Shown here one piece after another: positions 1 to 9,081 of a DNA stretch of 39,150 nt (the stretch's first letter is position 1; every line of letters begins with the position of its first letter). The position numbers were made by a program, and so were the translations under genes. Under the pieces are notes generated by a model that had not been told where the DNA came from, searched no databases, and saw only the letters and a program-made list of their open reading frames with translations. The DNA comes from DASSNR01 sp036278935 (GTDB lineage: Bacteria; Gemmatimonadota; Gemmatimonadetes; Gemmatimonadales; Gemmatimonadaceae): the NCBI GenBank assembly GCA_036278935.1, contig DASUKA010000003.1:1-39150 (forward strand), written 5' to 3'.

Positions 1-995
1 GTCACACCCATGGACGCGCCATCCCCGTTGGACACGCTCGATGCGGCCGACACGGTGGCCACGGTCGTATCACTCGATGTCCACTGCACGGTGCGGCCGG
101 CGAGCACGGCGCTCGCGGAGTCCCTCGGCACCGCATGAATCGTGTCGGCGGCGCCAACCGTGATGGTATCCGCCGTCGGAAGCATCGTGACCGACGCGAC
201 CGGCACCCGGAAGATGGTCAGCGTTACCGCGATCGTCCTGGGAGCGGGCGCGAGTGTAGTGCTGTCCGACTGCACCGTGACCGTGGCGGAGTAGCTCCCC
301 GCCGCGAGTCCCGCGATGTGCGATGTGAGCGCCAGGCGCGCCGGCGTCGTATCTGCCGACAGTGCCGTCGAGAGCCATGTCTGGCCGGACTGCGCATACG
401 AGACCGTCGCCTGCACGGTGCGGGCGGTGCCGCGATCCATCGTGACGCTGATCGTGTCGGACGCTGGGTCCGCACCATTCAGTACCGCGCCGAACACCGC
501 CGTACTGTCCGAGAGAAGGAACACCGGCGGCAGCGCATGCAGTGTCACGGTGGGTATCGTGACGCTCTGCCCCGGAATGACGGGGGCGGGTGGCGCCGTT
601 GTCTGCTGGTCGAGCGTCGTGCCGGCCGCATCGAGCAGCCGGAGCGACACGCTCAACCGGCACCCCGCCTCGCCCGCGCCCACCCGAAGCGGATCGGCCA
701 GGCAGGCGCCGAGCTGCACGGCGAGCGCCTGCTGCGAGGTGGTGCCCGGGGCGACCGTCACGCTCGGCGGGCTGCTCGGCAGCTGGAGGGAATCGCCGGC
801 GACACGGTGATAGAAGACGGCGATCTCCACCGTCTCCGCGCCCGGGGGCGGGTCGACCAGCTGGCCGACGATCTGGGCGTGCAGCTGGAGGCGCACGCTC
901 TCGTGGCCCGGGGCCACGGGGCCGTCGTTCAGGCAGGCGAGGGCGGCGGCCGTGAGGGCCACGGCGGCCCCGGCGAATAGACGTCCGTATCTCAT
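1..995 (-). CDS. Big2-type surface lipoprotein, C-terminus beyond window (partial)
   Basis: Partial gene reading off the left edge; 331 codons are visible. It opens with a short basic, Ala-rich signal and a lipobox ending at Cys21, so an outer-membrane or periplasmic lipoprotein is expected. Residues 22-125 match, residue for residue in places, the N-terminal domain of the lipoprotein at 10049-11920. Both share CLND at the lipobox and a C-x13-C pair (Cys98, Cys112) in a CLADPxRxGAG context. A second beta-rich segment follows, then from about residue 275 the start of a Big2-like Ig fold (VASVTM, DTITVG, VQWTSSD, VATVS). By analogy with its paralogs the missing part may carry RCC1 repeats, but this cannot be seen. 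The ATG was chosen because it directly precedes the signal peptide. It lies 108 bp downstream of the peptidase gene on the same strand. Confidence 0.8.
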   Translation of the reverse strand, partial: MRYGRLFAGAAVALTAAALACLNDGPVAPGHESVRLQLHAQIVGQLVDPPPGAETVEIAVFYHRVAGDSLQLPSSPPSVTVAPGTTSQQALAVQLGACLADPLRVGAGEAGCRLSVSLRLLDAAGTTLDQQTTAPPAPVIPGQSVTIPTVTLHALPPVFLLSDSTAVFGAVLNGADPASDTISVTMDRGTARTVQATVSYAQSGQTWLSTALSADTTPARLALTSHIAGLAAGSYSATVTVQSDSTTLAPAPRTIAVTLTIFRVPVASVTMLPTADTITVGAADTIHAVPRDSASAVLAGRTVQWTSSDTTVATVSAASSVSNGDGASMGV

Positions 996-1103
996 CGGGC
1001 GGACGACTCCACCAAGGAGCGCGGCAAAGCAGTGTCGGCTCCCGAGAGGGTCACCGCCAGGTCGTTCGCCGATGGCCGACTCGGGATGCGAAGCGTCACG
1101 GAG

Positions 1104-3269
1104 CTATTGTCCGACCGTGCTGCTGTCCGTCGCGCCCATGCCCAGATTGGCGGCCGTGAAGGCCCACACATCGGCCAGCTGGGCGATGCGCTTATCGGTA
1201 GGCATGTAGCCGTGGCTCGTTTCCGTTTCCACGCGGATCACGACCGGGCGCGCGCACGACTGCGCAGCCTGCATGCGAGCGATGAACTTGTACGAGTGGC
1301 TCGGCACCACGCGGTCGTCGTGGTCCGCCGTGGTCACGATAGTCGCGGGATAGCAGGTGCCCGGCTTCACGTTCTGCACGGGCGAGTACTTGTAGAGATA
1401 GGGGAACATGGTGGAGTCATCCGACGAGCCGTACTCGGGCACCCACCCGATGCCTGCCGTGAATTTCTGATAACGGAGCATGTCCATCACGCCGGCGCCC
1501 GGATAGGCGGCGGCGAACAGATCGGGGCGCTCCGTCACCGTAGCGCCCACCAGCAGGCCGCCGTTCGAGTAGCCGTGGATCGCCAGCTTCTTCGGCGATG
1601 TGTAATGCTGGCTGATGAGGTACTCGGCGGCCGCGATGAAGTCGTCGAAGACGTTCTGCTTGTTCTTGAGCATTCCCGCATGGTGCCACGCCTCCCCGTA
1701 CTCGCCGCCGCCACGCAGGTTGGGCACGGCGTAGATGCCGCCCATCTCCAGCCAGACAGCGGTGGCGGGGCTGAACGATGGGGTGACGCTGATGTCGAAG
1801 CCGCCGTACGCGTAGAGCACGGTAGGATTATTTCCGTCCAGCTTCACGCCCTTCTTCGCGGTGATGAACATCGGCACGCGTGTGCCGTCCTTCGAGTGGT
1901 AGAACACCTGCCGAGTCTCGTACTGGCTCGGGTCGAACGCCACGTGCGGGCGCTGGAACACGGTGCTCTGCCCCGTCCTGATGTCGTAGTGAAAGACCGT
2001 GGTGGGGTACAGGAATGACGTGAAGCCGTAGAAGAGCTCGGGCGTGTCGTTGCGCCCGCTCAGCCCGCTCACCGTGCCGATGCCGGGAAGCTTCAGCTCG
2101 CCCAGCGAGGTGCCGCTGGTAGCGTAGAAGTGCACCTCGCTCTTGGCATCCACCAGGTACTGCACCACCAGCCGGCCGCCCGCGAGCAGCGCGCCGTCGA
2201 TCACGTTCGGCCCTTCGGGCACGACGGTGTGCCAGTGCGCGGGGGCGGGATTCCGGATGTCCACCGCAACGATGCGCTGCTTGGGCGCGTTCAGCGACGT
2301 CTCGACGTACAGCGTCTGTCCGATGTTCCCCACCACGTCGTACTCGGCGTCGTCCTTCGTGAAGAGCGGCTGCACCCTGGCCGTCACGTCGGGATGCTTC
2401 GGGTCTTTCAGGTCGACGTAGTACAGCATGTTCTTCGAAAGCGTGCCGTGGTTGAGCCGGACGAACAGGTAGCGCCCGTCCTCGGTCACGCTGGCGCCCA
2501 CGTACCAGTCGGGGAGATCGGGGCGCTGGTAGATGAGCCGGTCAGCGCGCTGCGGGGTGCCCAGCGCGTGGTAGTACAGCTGCTGCCCCTCGGCTTTGGC
2601 GGTGAGCACCGCGCCGGCGGCGGGCTCGGGGAAGCGCGAGTAGAAGAAGCCCTTCCCGTCGTTCGTCCAGGAGATGCCCGAGTACTTCACCCAGCGCACG
2701 GTGTCCGGCGTGTCGCGCCCCGTGGCGATCGTGCGCACGTGCAGCTCGCGCCAATCGGAGCCGCCCTGCGAGAGCGCGTAGGCGAGGTACTTGCCGTCCG
2801 GCGAGGGCGCGGTGCCCTGCAGCGCCACAGAGCCGTCGCGGGAGAGCGTGTTGGGATCGAGCAGCACGCGCGGCGCCCCGCTCAGCGAGGCTTGTGTGTA
2901 CACCACCGACTGGTTCTGCAGTCCGGAGTTCTTGGAGTAGAAGAGATGGCCGGCGACGCGATCGGGCACGCCCACCTTCTCGTAGTTCCAGAGCGCGGTG
3001 AGCCGCTTCCGGATCGCCGCGCGCTGCGGGAGGGTGGCGAGATAGGAGAAGGTGACCTTGTTCTCCGCCGCGACCCACGCTTTGACCTCGGGGCCGTTCT
3101 GGTTCTCGAACCACCGGTAGGGCGCCGGCACCTTGGTGCCGAAGTAGTTATCCACTACAGCGTCGCGGCGCGTGGCCGGGTAGTGCAGCCGTTGCGCGGC
3201 AGCGGGCAGCGGCGCGCCGAGGAGCGCTGCGGCGAGGGCAAGGGCGATGACGCGGGCAGGGGTAGCCAT
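1104..3269 (-). CDS. Secreted prolyl oligopeptidase, S9A family
   Basis: Prolyl oligopeptidases cleave short peptides after proline with a Ser-Asp-His triad in an alpha/beta-hydrolase domain gated by a beta-propeller. The 721-residue product has the family's length plus a signal peptide (MATPARV...PAAAQ). An export role in the periplasm is therefore inferred. The propeller spans roughly residues 75-420 and the hydrolase domain lies after that. Visible catalytic elements, numbered from this start, are the nucleophile Ser568 in GYSNGG, the acid in DHDDRVVP (Asp651/652) and His686 in SHGY. The LRGGGEYG segment typical of the family is present near residue 520. A longer frame opens 20 codons upstream (3329), but the ATG at 3269 is preceded by GGAG about 7 nt away and starts the signal peptide. 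Confidence 0.93.
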   Translation of the reverse strand: MATPARVIALALAAALLGAPLPAAAQRLHYPATRRDAVVDNYFGTKVPAPYRWFENQNGPEVKAWVAAENKVTFSYLATLPQRAAIRKRLTALWNYEKVGVPDRVAGHLFYSKNSGLQNQSVVYTQASLSGAPRVLLDPNTLSRDGSVALQGTAPSPDGKYLAYALSQGGSDWRELHVRTIATGRDTPDTVRWVKYSGISWTNDGKGFFYSRFPEPAAGAVLTAKAEGQQLYYHALGTPQRADRLIYQRPDLPDWYVGASVTEDGRYLFVRLNHGTLSKNMLYYVDLKDPKHPDVTARVQPLFTKDDAEYDVVGNIGQTLYVETSLNAPKQRIVAVDIRNPAPAHWHTVVPEGPNVIDGALLAGGRLVVQYLVDAKSEVHFYATSGTSLGELKLPGIGTVSGLSGRNDTPELFYGFTSFLYPTTVFHYDIRTGQSTVFQRPHVAFDPSQYETRQVFYHSKDGTRVPMFITAKKGVKLDGNNPTVLYAYGGFDISVTPSFSPATAVWLEMGGIYAVPNLRGGGEYGEAWHHAGMLKNKQNVFDDFIAAAEYLISQHYTSPKKLAIHGYSNGGLLVGATVTERPDLFAAAYPGAGVMDMLRYQKFTAGIGWVPEYGSSDDSTMFPYLYKYSPVQNVKPGTCYPATIVTTADHDDRVVPSHSYKFIARMQAAQSCARPVVIRVETETSHGYMPTDKRIAQLADVWAFTAANLGMGATDSSTVGQ

Positions 3270-3404
3270 GAAAGTCTCCGGTGGAATCGGGAGATGATAC
3301 TCGTTCGGCGCCGTTCCGTCCAATTTCACCGGTTGTTGGGCCGGAGGATCAAAGCCCCTGTCTTCCTGCGGCCCGCATTGCGGCCTGCATCCTGAGGCAG
3401 GACA

Positions 3405-4901
3405 TTACGGCATCACGATCGGCACGGGAGTCGAGTGGCTCTGCTTATCGATGGTTCCGCTCATATCAACGTTGGAGCCCCAGCAATAGACACGGGCATC
3501 GGCATCCGCCGTGATCCCGCACGTGACACGCAGGTCGGCACTCAACGAACGGAAATGGAGGCCACCAGATACCTGAACCGGAATCGAGCTCTGACCTTCG
3601 GCGTTGCCGTCGCCCAACTGGCCGCTCGAATCGTCGCCCCAGCAGTAGGCGGTCCCATCCGAGGTCAAGGCACAGGTGTGGGACCAACCCGTCACGACCT
3701 GGGTGAAGGTGTGATGTCCCGACACCGGTTCCAGGGCGAGACGAGTCGTGGTGGTCCCATCGCCGAGCTGTCCGAACCAGTTCTCACCCCAGCAGTAGAC
3801 CGTGCCGCCCGTTGCCAGGGCGCACCTGTAGTCCTCGCTGGCGCTCACCTGGGTGAAAGTGGACTGCGTTGTCACGGGCGTTGGCGAGGTACCGTAATCC
3901 GAGACATTTCCCAGCGTCGATCCCCAGCAATACAGCGCTCCGCTGGTCGTCAGGCCGCAGCTCCCATACGCCCCGGCGCTCACCTGCGCGAAGCTGAGTT
4001 TCCCCTTCACCAGCGTCGGTGTCGCCCGATCGAACTCACTGCTGTCGCCGAGCTGTCCGAATCCGTTCCTACCCCAGCAATAGGCGGCGCCGTTCGGTGT
4101 CACGGCGCAACTGTGTGCCCGCTCCCTGCTCGCGCTCACCTGCTTGAAGGACAGGCCTCCCAGAACGGGCGTCGGGATCCCGCGCGCCGTGGTGGTGCCG
4201 TCACCGAGCTGGTTCACCTCGTTGTCGCCCCAGCAGTATGCCGATCCGCCCGTCGCGATCGCGCACGTATGGATGTAGCCGGCGCTCACCTGTACGAATG
4301 TCTGCGAGCCCACCACCGGGCTCGGAAAATAGACATAGAACGAATCGCGCATCGCGTGGGCGACACCGGGTCCACTGACCGTGCCGTTGCCCACATCGCC
4401 GTTGACGTTCCATCCCCAGCAGTACGTGCGGCTGGGATTCCCCCGGATCGCGCAGCTGTCAAATGGACCGACGGAGAGTTGACTCACGGAATCGAAGGGC
4501 GCGAACACCTGCAGCTGCGTCGTATCCGCCAGCGAGTCGATCTGTACGGAGACGGTCGTCGTTCCGGTGGCCACCGCCGTCAGCACCCCGGCGAGTGATA
4601 TGGTGGCGACCTGCTGATTGCTCGACGACCAGGTGATCGCATGGCCGCTCAGGTCTGTCACCGTGTCCGCAGTCTCATCGTACACTGTCGCGGTGAACCG
4701 AAGCGTATCCTGCCTCACCATGCCCGTGTCGCGCGGCGCGATCTGGACCGAGGCGATAGAGGGCTTGACCGGCTCAGTCGGCTCGATCGGATTGCCCGGC
4801 TTGCCCGGCGCCATGGGGGCGACCGCGTCGTGGTGACATGCCGCGGCGACCAGGACCACGCCGCTGGCTACCATGCTGAGTAGGCGGTGACGGCGACGCA
4901 T
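3405..4901 (-). CDS. Big2 + seven-repeat RCC1-like lipoprotein
   Basis: 498 residues. A basic signal with a lipobox ending at Cys22 predicts a lipoprotein. A Pro-rich linker leads to a Big2 Ig-like domain at about residues 47-135 (WSSSNQQVATIS). Seven repeats of about 45-50 residues follow, of the form hxCA(L/I)TxxGxxYCWGxNxxGQLGDGT. Seven such units suggest a closed seven-bladed RCC1-type beta-propeller. Each unit carries two cysteines about 9-12 residues apart, plausible in-blade disulfides for an exported protein. RCC1 folds usually mediate binding; in bacteria the role is mostly unknown, and adhesion or ligand binding is inference. It is closely similar to the gene at 10049-11920 but lacks that protein's N-terminal C-x13-C domain. 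No clear Shine-Dalgarno sequence is visible. Confidence 0.85.
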   Translation of the reverse strand: MRRRHRLLSMVASGVVLVAAACHHDAVAPMAPGKPGNPIEPTEPVKPSIASVQIAPRDTGMVRQDTLRFTATVYDETADTVTDLSGHAITWSSSNQQVATISLAGVLTAVATGTTTVSVQIDSLADTTQLQVFAPFDSVSQLSVGPFDSCAIRGNPSRTYCWGWNVNGDVGNGTVSGPGVAHAMRDSFYVYFPSPVVGSQTFVQVSAGYIHTCAIATGGSAYCWGDNEVNQLGDGTTTARGIPTPVLGGLSFKQVSASRERAHSCAVTPNGAAYCWGRNGFGQLGDSSEFDRATPTLVKGKLSFAQVSAGAYGSCGLTTSGALYCWGSTLGNVSDYGTSPTPVTTQSTFTQVSASEDYRCALATGGTVYCWGENWFGQLGDGTTTTRLALEPVSGHHTFTQVVTGWSHTCALTSDGTAYCWGDDSSGQLGDGNAEGQSSIPVQVSGGLHFRSLSADLRVTCGITADADARVYCWGSNVDMSGTIDKQSHSTPVPIVMP

Positions 4902-5097
4902 CAGGAACGTGCCAACCCGGAGGTCAACCAGATGTGCGGCAGCCGATGAGCCGCGCGGTTGATGGATACGAGCCCTCTCGCGCGTCTTTTGACGAGCGGT
5001 GCAAGACGATCTGGACGCATGCCGAAGTAGGAGCAGGAGCGGAGTGCGGGGACAGTGCGCCGCGGCGGTGTTCGTAGCGCTCTATGGGCTCGGTTCC

Positions 5098-6900
5098 CTA
5101 CCGGCAGGGCAGCGAGTCGCTGAAGAGCTGGAACTGCGCGGCGAAGCGGGTCTGCCGGGCATCGCTCGCCGCAGCGTGCACGAAGCGGCACGCGGCCGGC
5201 ACGTCACCCAGAATGAGATTCGCCTGCACGCCGTAGTACGAGGCTTCCACGCTGTCGGCGCGCGTCGGTAACTCGGGCAGCACCGTCGGGAGCGTTCCCA
5301 CCACCGTGCGCGCCCCGCTCTCGGAAAGGTCATCGATCAGCTTCTGCAGGCGGTCCAGGTCGGCGCGGGCGTGCGCCGCGTTCTCCGATGTCGCGGAGGC
5401 AGCCGGGGCGGCTGGCGGCTCCTGCTGCCTGGGCGTCGGCGTGCTTGTAGGCCCGGCGCTGGTCGGCTCCACGGCACGGTCACTTTCCGCGTTCGCGCGG
5501 GGCTGCCGGGTCGGCGTGCGGGACGCGTTGCTCCGATCAGCCACCGTGCCGTTCCCGTCGGGCGGCGCGGTGGGCGCTCGCGCTCCGCTCCGGCTCGCGG
5601 GCGGCGTGCTGCTGTTCGCACTAGCCGTACTGGTGGCCAGCGTGTCGGCGCCCGGTACCGGCTGCTGCTGGAGCGCGCCGCCCGCCGGCGCGCCGGTGGT
5701 GCTGTCGCTGGCGGCGGACGACGCCACCTTTTGCACGCCCTCCTGCCGCGACCCGCGGCCCGGCAGGAGCACGATGGCAAGCGCCACGGCCAGTACCACG
5801 ATGATCCCCGCCATCATCGCGATACGCGCCCCCGCGCGCGAGCGGGGCGCGCGTCGCGGAGCGGTCGCCGGCTGCGCGGCTGGTTGCGCGGCCGCGGCCG
5901 CTGGCGAGCGTCCCGCCGGAGCGGCCGGAATCGCCGCCTCGGCCGGTGCCGGTTGCCACGCCTCGATGGCGCGCGTGAGGTCGCGCGCGAAATCCGTGGC
6001 CAGCTGATAGCGATCCTGAGGCTCGCGGGCCAGCGCGCGATCCAGTACGGTCTGCACCGCACGCGGCCAGGCGACGTCGGGGCGCGTCTCGGCCAGTGTG
6101 CGCGGAGCCGTGCCGAGCCGCTTGAACATGCGCTCCTGCGGCGTCGATGCCGGGAAGGGCAGGTCACCGGTCAGCATGCCGAAGGCGACCAGGCCGAGCG
6201 AGTAGACATCGCTCCGGCCGTCGAGCGGGAGCGCGAGAATCTGCTCGGGGCTCATGTACTCCGGTGTGCCGATCACGAACCCCGTTTGCGTCACGTGCTG
6301 GGCATCGTCCTGCGTGACTTTCGCGATGCCGAAGTCCACGACCTTCACTTCATCCGTGGCGCCGTGCGCCGTCCCGAGCATGATGTTGTCGGGCTTCAAA
6401 TCGCGGTGCACGATGCCCAGCTCGTGCGCGGCGGCCAGCGCCTCCGCTACCTGGCGCACGATGCCCGCGGCGCGGCGCGGCTCGAGCGCGCCTGTGCGCT
6501 CCAGGAGCGCCGAGAGCGGCTCACCCTCCACGTATTCCATGGCGAGATAGAGCAGGCCGCCCTGCGTCTCGCCAAAGTCGATGACGCGCGACACGTGCGG
6601 GTTGTCGATCCGGGCCGCGTTCGACGCTTCCTGGTTGAAGCGGGCCACCGCGGCGGCGTCCTTCACCAGGGCGGGATGGAGCACCTTGATCGCCCACCGT
6701 TGCGGCAGGCGCACGTGCTTGGCGAGGTAGACACGTCCCATCCCTCCCTCGCCAAGCTTCTCCAGCACCAGATAGCGATCCGCGATGACACTGTGCAACA
6801 GATCGGTGTCATCGGCGGCCGGCCGCAACGCCGAGCCGTCCGTGGGACAGAACACGTTCGACTCGTCGTACGTGGCCCCGCAGACGGTGCAGAGCTTCAT
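5098..6900 (-). CDS. Transmembrane Ser/Thr protein kinase with N-terminal zinc ribbon (PknB-like)
   Basis: 600 residues. An N-terminal zinc-ribbon-like motif (Cys4, Cys7, Cys18, FCPTDG) precedes a complete Hanks-type kinase domain at about 42-315. Its landmarks are the Gly-loop GEGGMGRVY, Lys72 in AIK, HRDLKPDN (Asp167), DFG (Asp189) and TPEYMSPE (Glu219). A Pro/Ala linker leads to one membrane span at about 360-380. The outside part is Ser/Thr/Pro/Ala-rich (about 385-510), with a small helical C-terminal domain containing two Cys. The architecture is of a membrane receptor kinase phosphorylating cytoplasmic proteins. It begins 28 bp after the CsgG-like gene in the same direction, so co-transcription with the envelope genes is likely. 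Its substrates are unknown. Confidence 0.93.
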   Translation of the reverse strand: MKLCTVCGATYDESNVFCPTDGSALRPAADDTDLLHSVIADRYLVLEKLGEGGMGRVYLAKHVRLPQRWAIKVLHPALVKDAAAVARFNQEASNAARIDNPHVSRVIDFGETQGGLLYLAMEYVEGEPLSALLERTGALEPRRAAGIVRQVAEALAAAHELGIVHRDLKPDNIMLGTAHGATDEVKVVDFGIAKVTQDDAQHVTQTGFVIGTPEYMSPEQILALPLDGRSDVYSLGLVAFGMLTGDLPFPASTPQERMFKRLGTAPRTLAETRPDVAWPRAVQTVLDRALAREPQDRYQLATDFARDLTRAIEAWQPAPAEAAIPAAPAGRSPAAAAAQPAAQPATAPRRAPRSRAGARIAMMAGIIVVLAVALAIVLLPGRGSRQEGVQKVASSAASDSTTGAPAGGALQQQPVPGADTLATSTASANSSTPPASRSGARAPTAPPDGNGTVADRSNASRTPTRQPRANAESDRAVEPTSAGPTSTPTPRQQEPPAAPAASATSENAAHARADLDRLQKLIDDLSESGARTVVGTLPTVLPELPTRADSVEASYYGVQANLILGDVPAACRFVHAAASDARQTRFAAQFQLFSDSLPCR

Positions 6901-6928
6901 GGAACAACCCGGCGCATCAGGACTCCCC

Positions 6929-7723
6929 TCACGAGCTCCCGTCGCGGCTCGACAGCTTGGCTTCCGCGTAGTGACGCTGCGCCACCAGAATGGTGGATGG
7001 CGACGTTTTCAGAAACTGCTTGTACAACGTGGCGGCCTGCTGCGGCTGTTTGCTGTCCTGCGCCCCGAGCGCGCGCGCGTACAGGATGAGGCTCTTGAGC
7101 GCCGCGGAGCTGTGCTGCGTGGGCGGGGCCGGCGGAACTGCTTCGTGCAGACCGGGGAGCTTCATCCCGCTGTTCATCTTCTGCGCGAGCGTGGAGATGG
7201 CCGCCAGAATGTCGTCGGCCTTGTCGGACACGGAGGTAACGTACTCGATCTCCGAGGTTTCGACGTTCACCGCGCGGGCGTCGAGGCGCATCCGTCCCTT
7301 CATGTCGATCACGAAGCCGCCGAAGATCATATGCTGCGCGCCCAGGATCTTCCCGATCTTGACCGCTGTCGCCTGATCCACGCGGTTGGAGTTGTCCAGA
7401 TTCTGCTCGTCCAGCAGCTTCTGCAGCTGATCGCGCTCCACCACGCGGATGCTGTCGTTGGCCGAGAGCTCGGTGATCAGCACATCGGCAATGCCCTTGC
7501 TGAGCGGCTGATAGTCGGCGTGCTGCATGAGCGCGCCATTGTTGAAGTACATGACCGCCACGGTGGGACGCTGCGCCTGGTGTGCGGCGAACAGGGCATG
7601 CGGGGTGGCGAGACAGATGACGGCAGCCGTGGCCAGCGCGACGGCGCGCACGATGCCCATCACGTGGCGCGTCATCACCGTGCCGAGGCGCTTACCCGCG
7701 TGCAGCGGGGATACGGCTCGCAT
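6929..7723 (-). CDS. CsgG/HfaB-family periplasmic or outer-membrane protein
   Basis: 264 residues from an ATG preceded by AGGAGG (7731-7736 on the plus strand, read in reverse). A frame opens 13 codons further up without such a site. A signal sequence (about 10-45) is followed by the CsgG-family core: VAVMYFNN, GIADVLITELS, VVERDQLQKLLDEQ, ATAVKIGKILGAQHMIFGGFV, then the region on secondary properties (LDARAVNVETSEI). The C-terminus has a helical TPR-like stretch (LYARALGAQDSKQPQQAATLY). CsgG itself forms the curli secretion pore. No lipobox is seen here and no CsgA, CsgE or CsgF homolog lies nearby, so a curli role should not be assumed. It lies 56 bp after the barrel gene and 28 bp before the kinase. 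Confidence 0.85.
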   Translation of the reverse strand: MRAVSPLHAGKRLGTVMTRHVMGIVRAVALATAAVICLATPHALFAAHQAQRPTVAVMYFNNGALMQHADYQPLSKGIADVLITELSANDSIRVVERDQLQKLLDEQNLDNSNRVDQATAVKIGKILGAQHMIFGGFVIDMKGRMRLDARAVNVETSEIEYVTSVSDKADDILAAISTLAQKMNSGMKLPGLHEAVPPAPPTQHSSAALKSLILYARALGAQDSKQPQQAATLYKQFLKTSPSTILVAQRHYAEAKLSSRDGSS

Positions 7724-7779
7724 AGATGCTCCTCCTGTAAAGACGGAAGACTCCTGTGTCATCCAATAGACGATCGAGG

Positions 7780-9081
7780 TCAGAATCTCGCACCCAGCGT
7801 GACTCCGCCCGCGAATCCGGTAGCATTGGTCGATGTCGACCCCGACACCAGTTTCCCGAGCTGGCCGCGCACGAACGGCCGGATAGTATACCCGCCAGGC
7901 AGGTCATGGACGAGCCCCAGGGTAAGGGCGCCGCTGCGCACGGCTGAGGTAGCCATGGTGTTGTCCACGCTGAGCCCGGTCTGGTGGTGCAGGTCGAGTC
8001 CAACAAGCACGCCCGTGGAGGGAGTGGCCGCGTAGATGCTTTCCACCCCTGCATCCAGGTAGTTGCCGCTGCTCCCCGACGTGGTCACGCCGCTGCGCTT
8101 GTAGGGCCGGCGATAGTGGTCCACGGCATACAGCGTGAACTCACGAAAGCCTCGCGCGGCGACGCGGAGCTGCCAGTTGGCCGTGAAGATGGGGCCGAGC
8201 TGTGTGGTGGTGGCGCCAGCCGGCGAGAGTGACTCGCCCGGCGCGGTGGCCTCCGCGAAGGCTGCCAGCTTGCTCTTCCCGTAGAAGTCCGCGCTCAGCG
8301 ACACGGTCATCCCGTTCTGTCCGATGAACCCATCGGTGCCGAGCGACAGGTGTACCGCGTTCCCGGGACTGAAATCGGGGGCGGGAATGCCGGCGGCCAG
8401 AGTGACCGGTGCATAGGTGCGGCGCAACTCGAAGGAGGTGCCCAGTGCCCATGCCCAGTTGTCGATCTGGCGTGCCAGCACCACGCCCGCCGTCGCCCCG
8501 GTGCCGATGCCGAGCACTGGCGTCTGAAACGTGAGTGCCGGCGCCCCGATGATGCGGAGCGCGCTGAACTCGTTGGCGTTGAGCGATGTCTTGCCGGTGG
8601 GAAGATTGAGTCCCAGGGTGACGAGCACGTTGTCTCCCACGAGATGACCCGTGGCTCGTACCCGCACGTCCGTCACGCCGTTCAGACTGTAGTGGTCGGT
8701 GTCCAGCACGCTGTCGCGGCCGGAGAGCGAGACGGTGCCGGACGCATATGCCCCGCTCAGGTCGAGGGTCCACTTGTCGCTCACCGGGACGGTGGCGCTG
8801 ATCGGGATGGAGAGCTGCGAGCTTCCGGTGATATGCACCATGCCCGATCCATCGACGGTGGGCTGGAGGAAACCGCCGTCCCCGAAGCTCCAATGTTCAT
8901 ACGTGACGCCGATGCTCCCCGTACGGTACCCCACGAGCGGGGTCTGCGCCGAGGCGGCCAGGGGGACGACGGCGCTCGCCAGTACACCGGCAGCGGCCGC
9001 GTACCGGCGGACGGTGCGCGCCCAGGCCGCGCGGGCGAGATCGGTGGTGACGACCGGCGATACGGAATTGGCGGGTTTCAC
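7780..9081 (-). CDS. Outer-membrane beta-barrel protein, unknown function
   Basis: 433 residues beginning with GTG in a GTGA overlap with the stop of the upstream gene, which implies translational coupling. A long signal peptide (cleavage near AASAQ, about residue 46) precedes a protein made of alternating beta-strands throughout. It ends GGVTLGARF, with the terminal Phe typical of BAM-inserted barrels. Segments such as LGLNLPTGKTSL and LSADFYGKSKL resemble barrels annotated as transporters of the phenol-degradation MetA type, but I cannot assign a family. Placed between two CsgG-like genes, it may supply the outer-membrane component of the same assembly; this is inference from context. Confidence 0.8.
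   Translation of the reverse strand: MKPANSVSPVVTTDLARAAWARTVRRYAAAAGVLASAVVPLAASAQTPLVGYRTGSIGVTYEHWSFGDGGFLQPTVDGSGMVHITGSSQLSIPISATVPVSDKWTLDLSGAYASGTVSLSGRDSVLDTDHYSLNGVTDVRVRATGHLVGDNVLVTLGLNLPTGKTSLNANEFSALRIIGAPALTFQTPVLGIGTGATAGVVLARQIDNWAWALGTSFELRRTYAPVTLAAGIPAPDFSPGNAVHLSLGTDGFIGQNGMTVSLSADFYGKSKLAAFAEATAPGESLSPAGATTTQLGPIFTANWQLRVAARGFREFTLYAVDHYRRPYKRSGVTTSGSSGNYLDAGVESIYAATPSTGVLVGLDLHHQTGLSVDNTMATSAVRSGALTLGLVHDLPGGYTIRPFVRGQLGKLVSGSTSTNATGFAGGVTLGARF

Noticed and set aside
5098..5360. Reading the kinase's C-terminal end as a separate small gene
   Set aside because: The frame is continuous with the kinase, and the segment follows its extracytoplasmic linker as a normal C-terminal domain.
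5371..7089. Long open frame on the plus strand opposite the kinase and CsgG genes
   Set aside because: It is antisense to well-supported genes and its translation is Arg/Gly/Ala-rich without domains; such frames arise from third-position GC bias.
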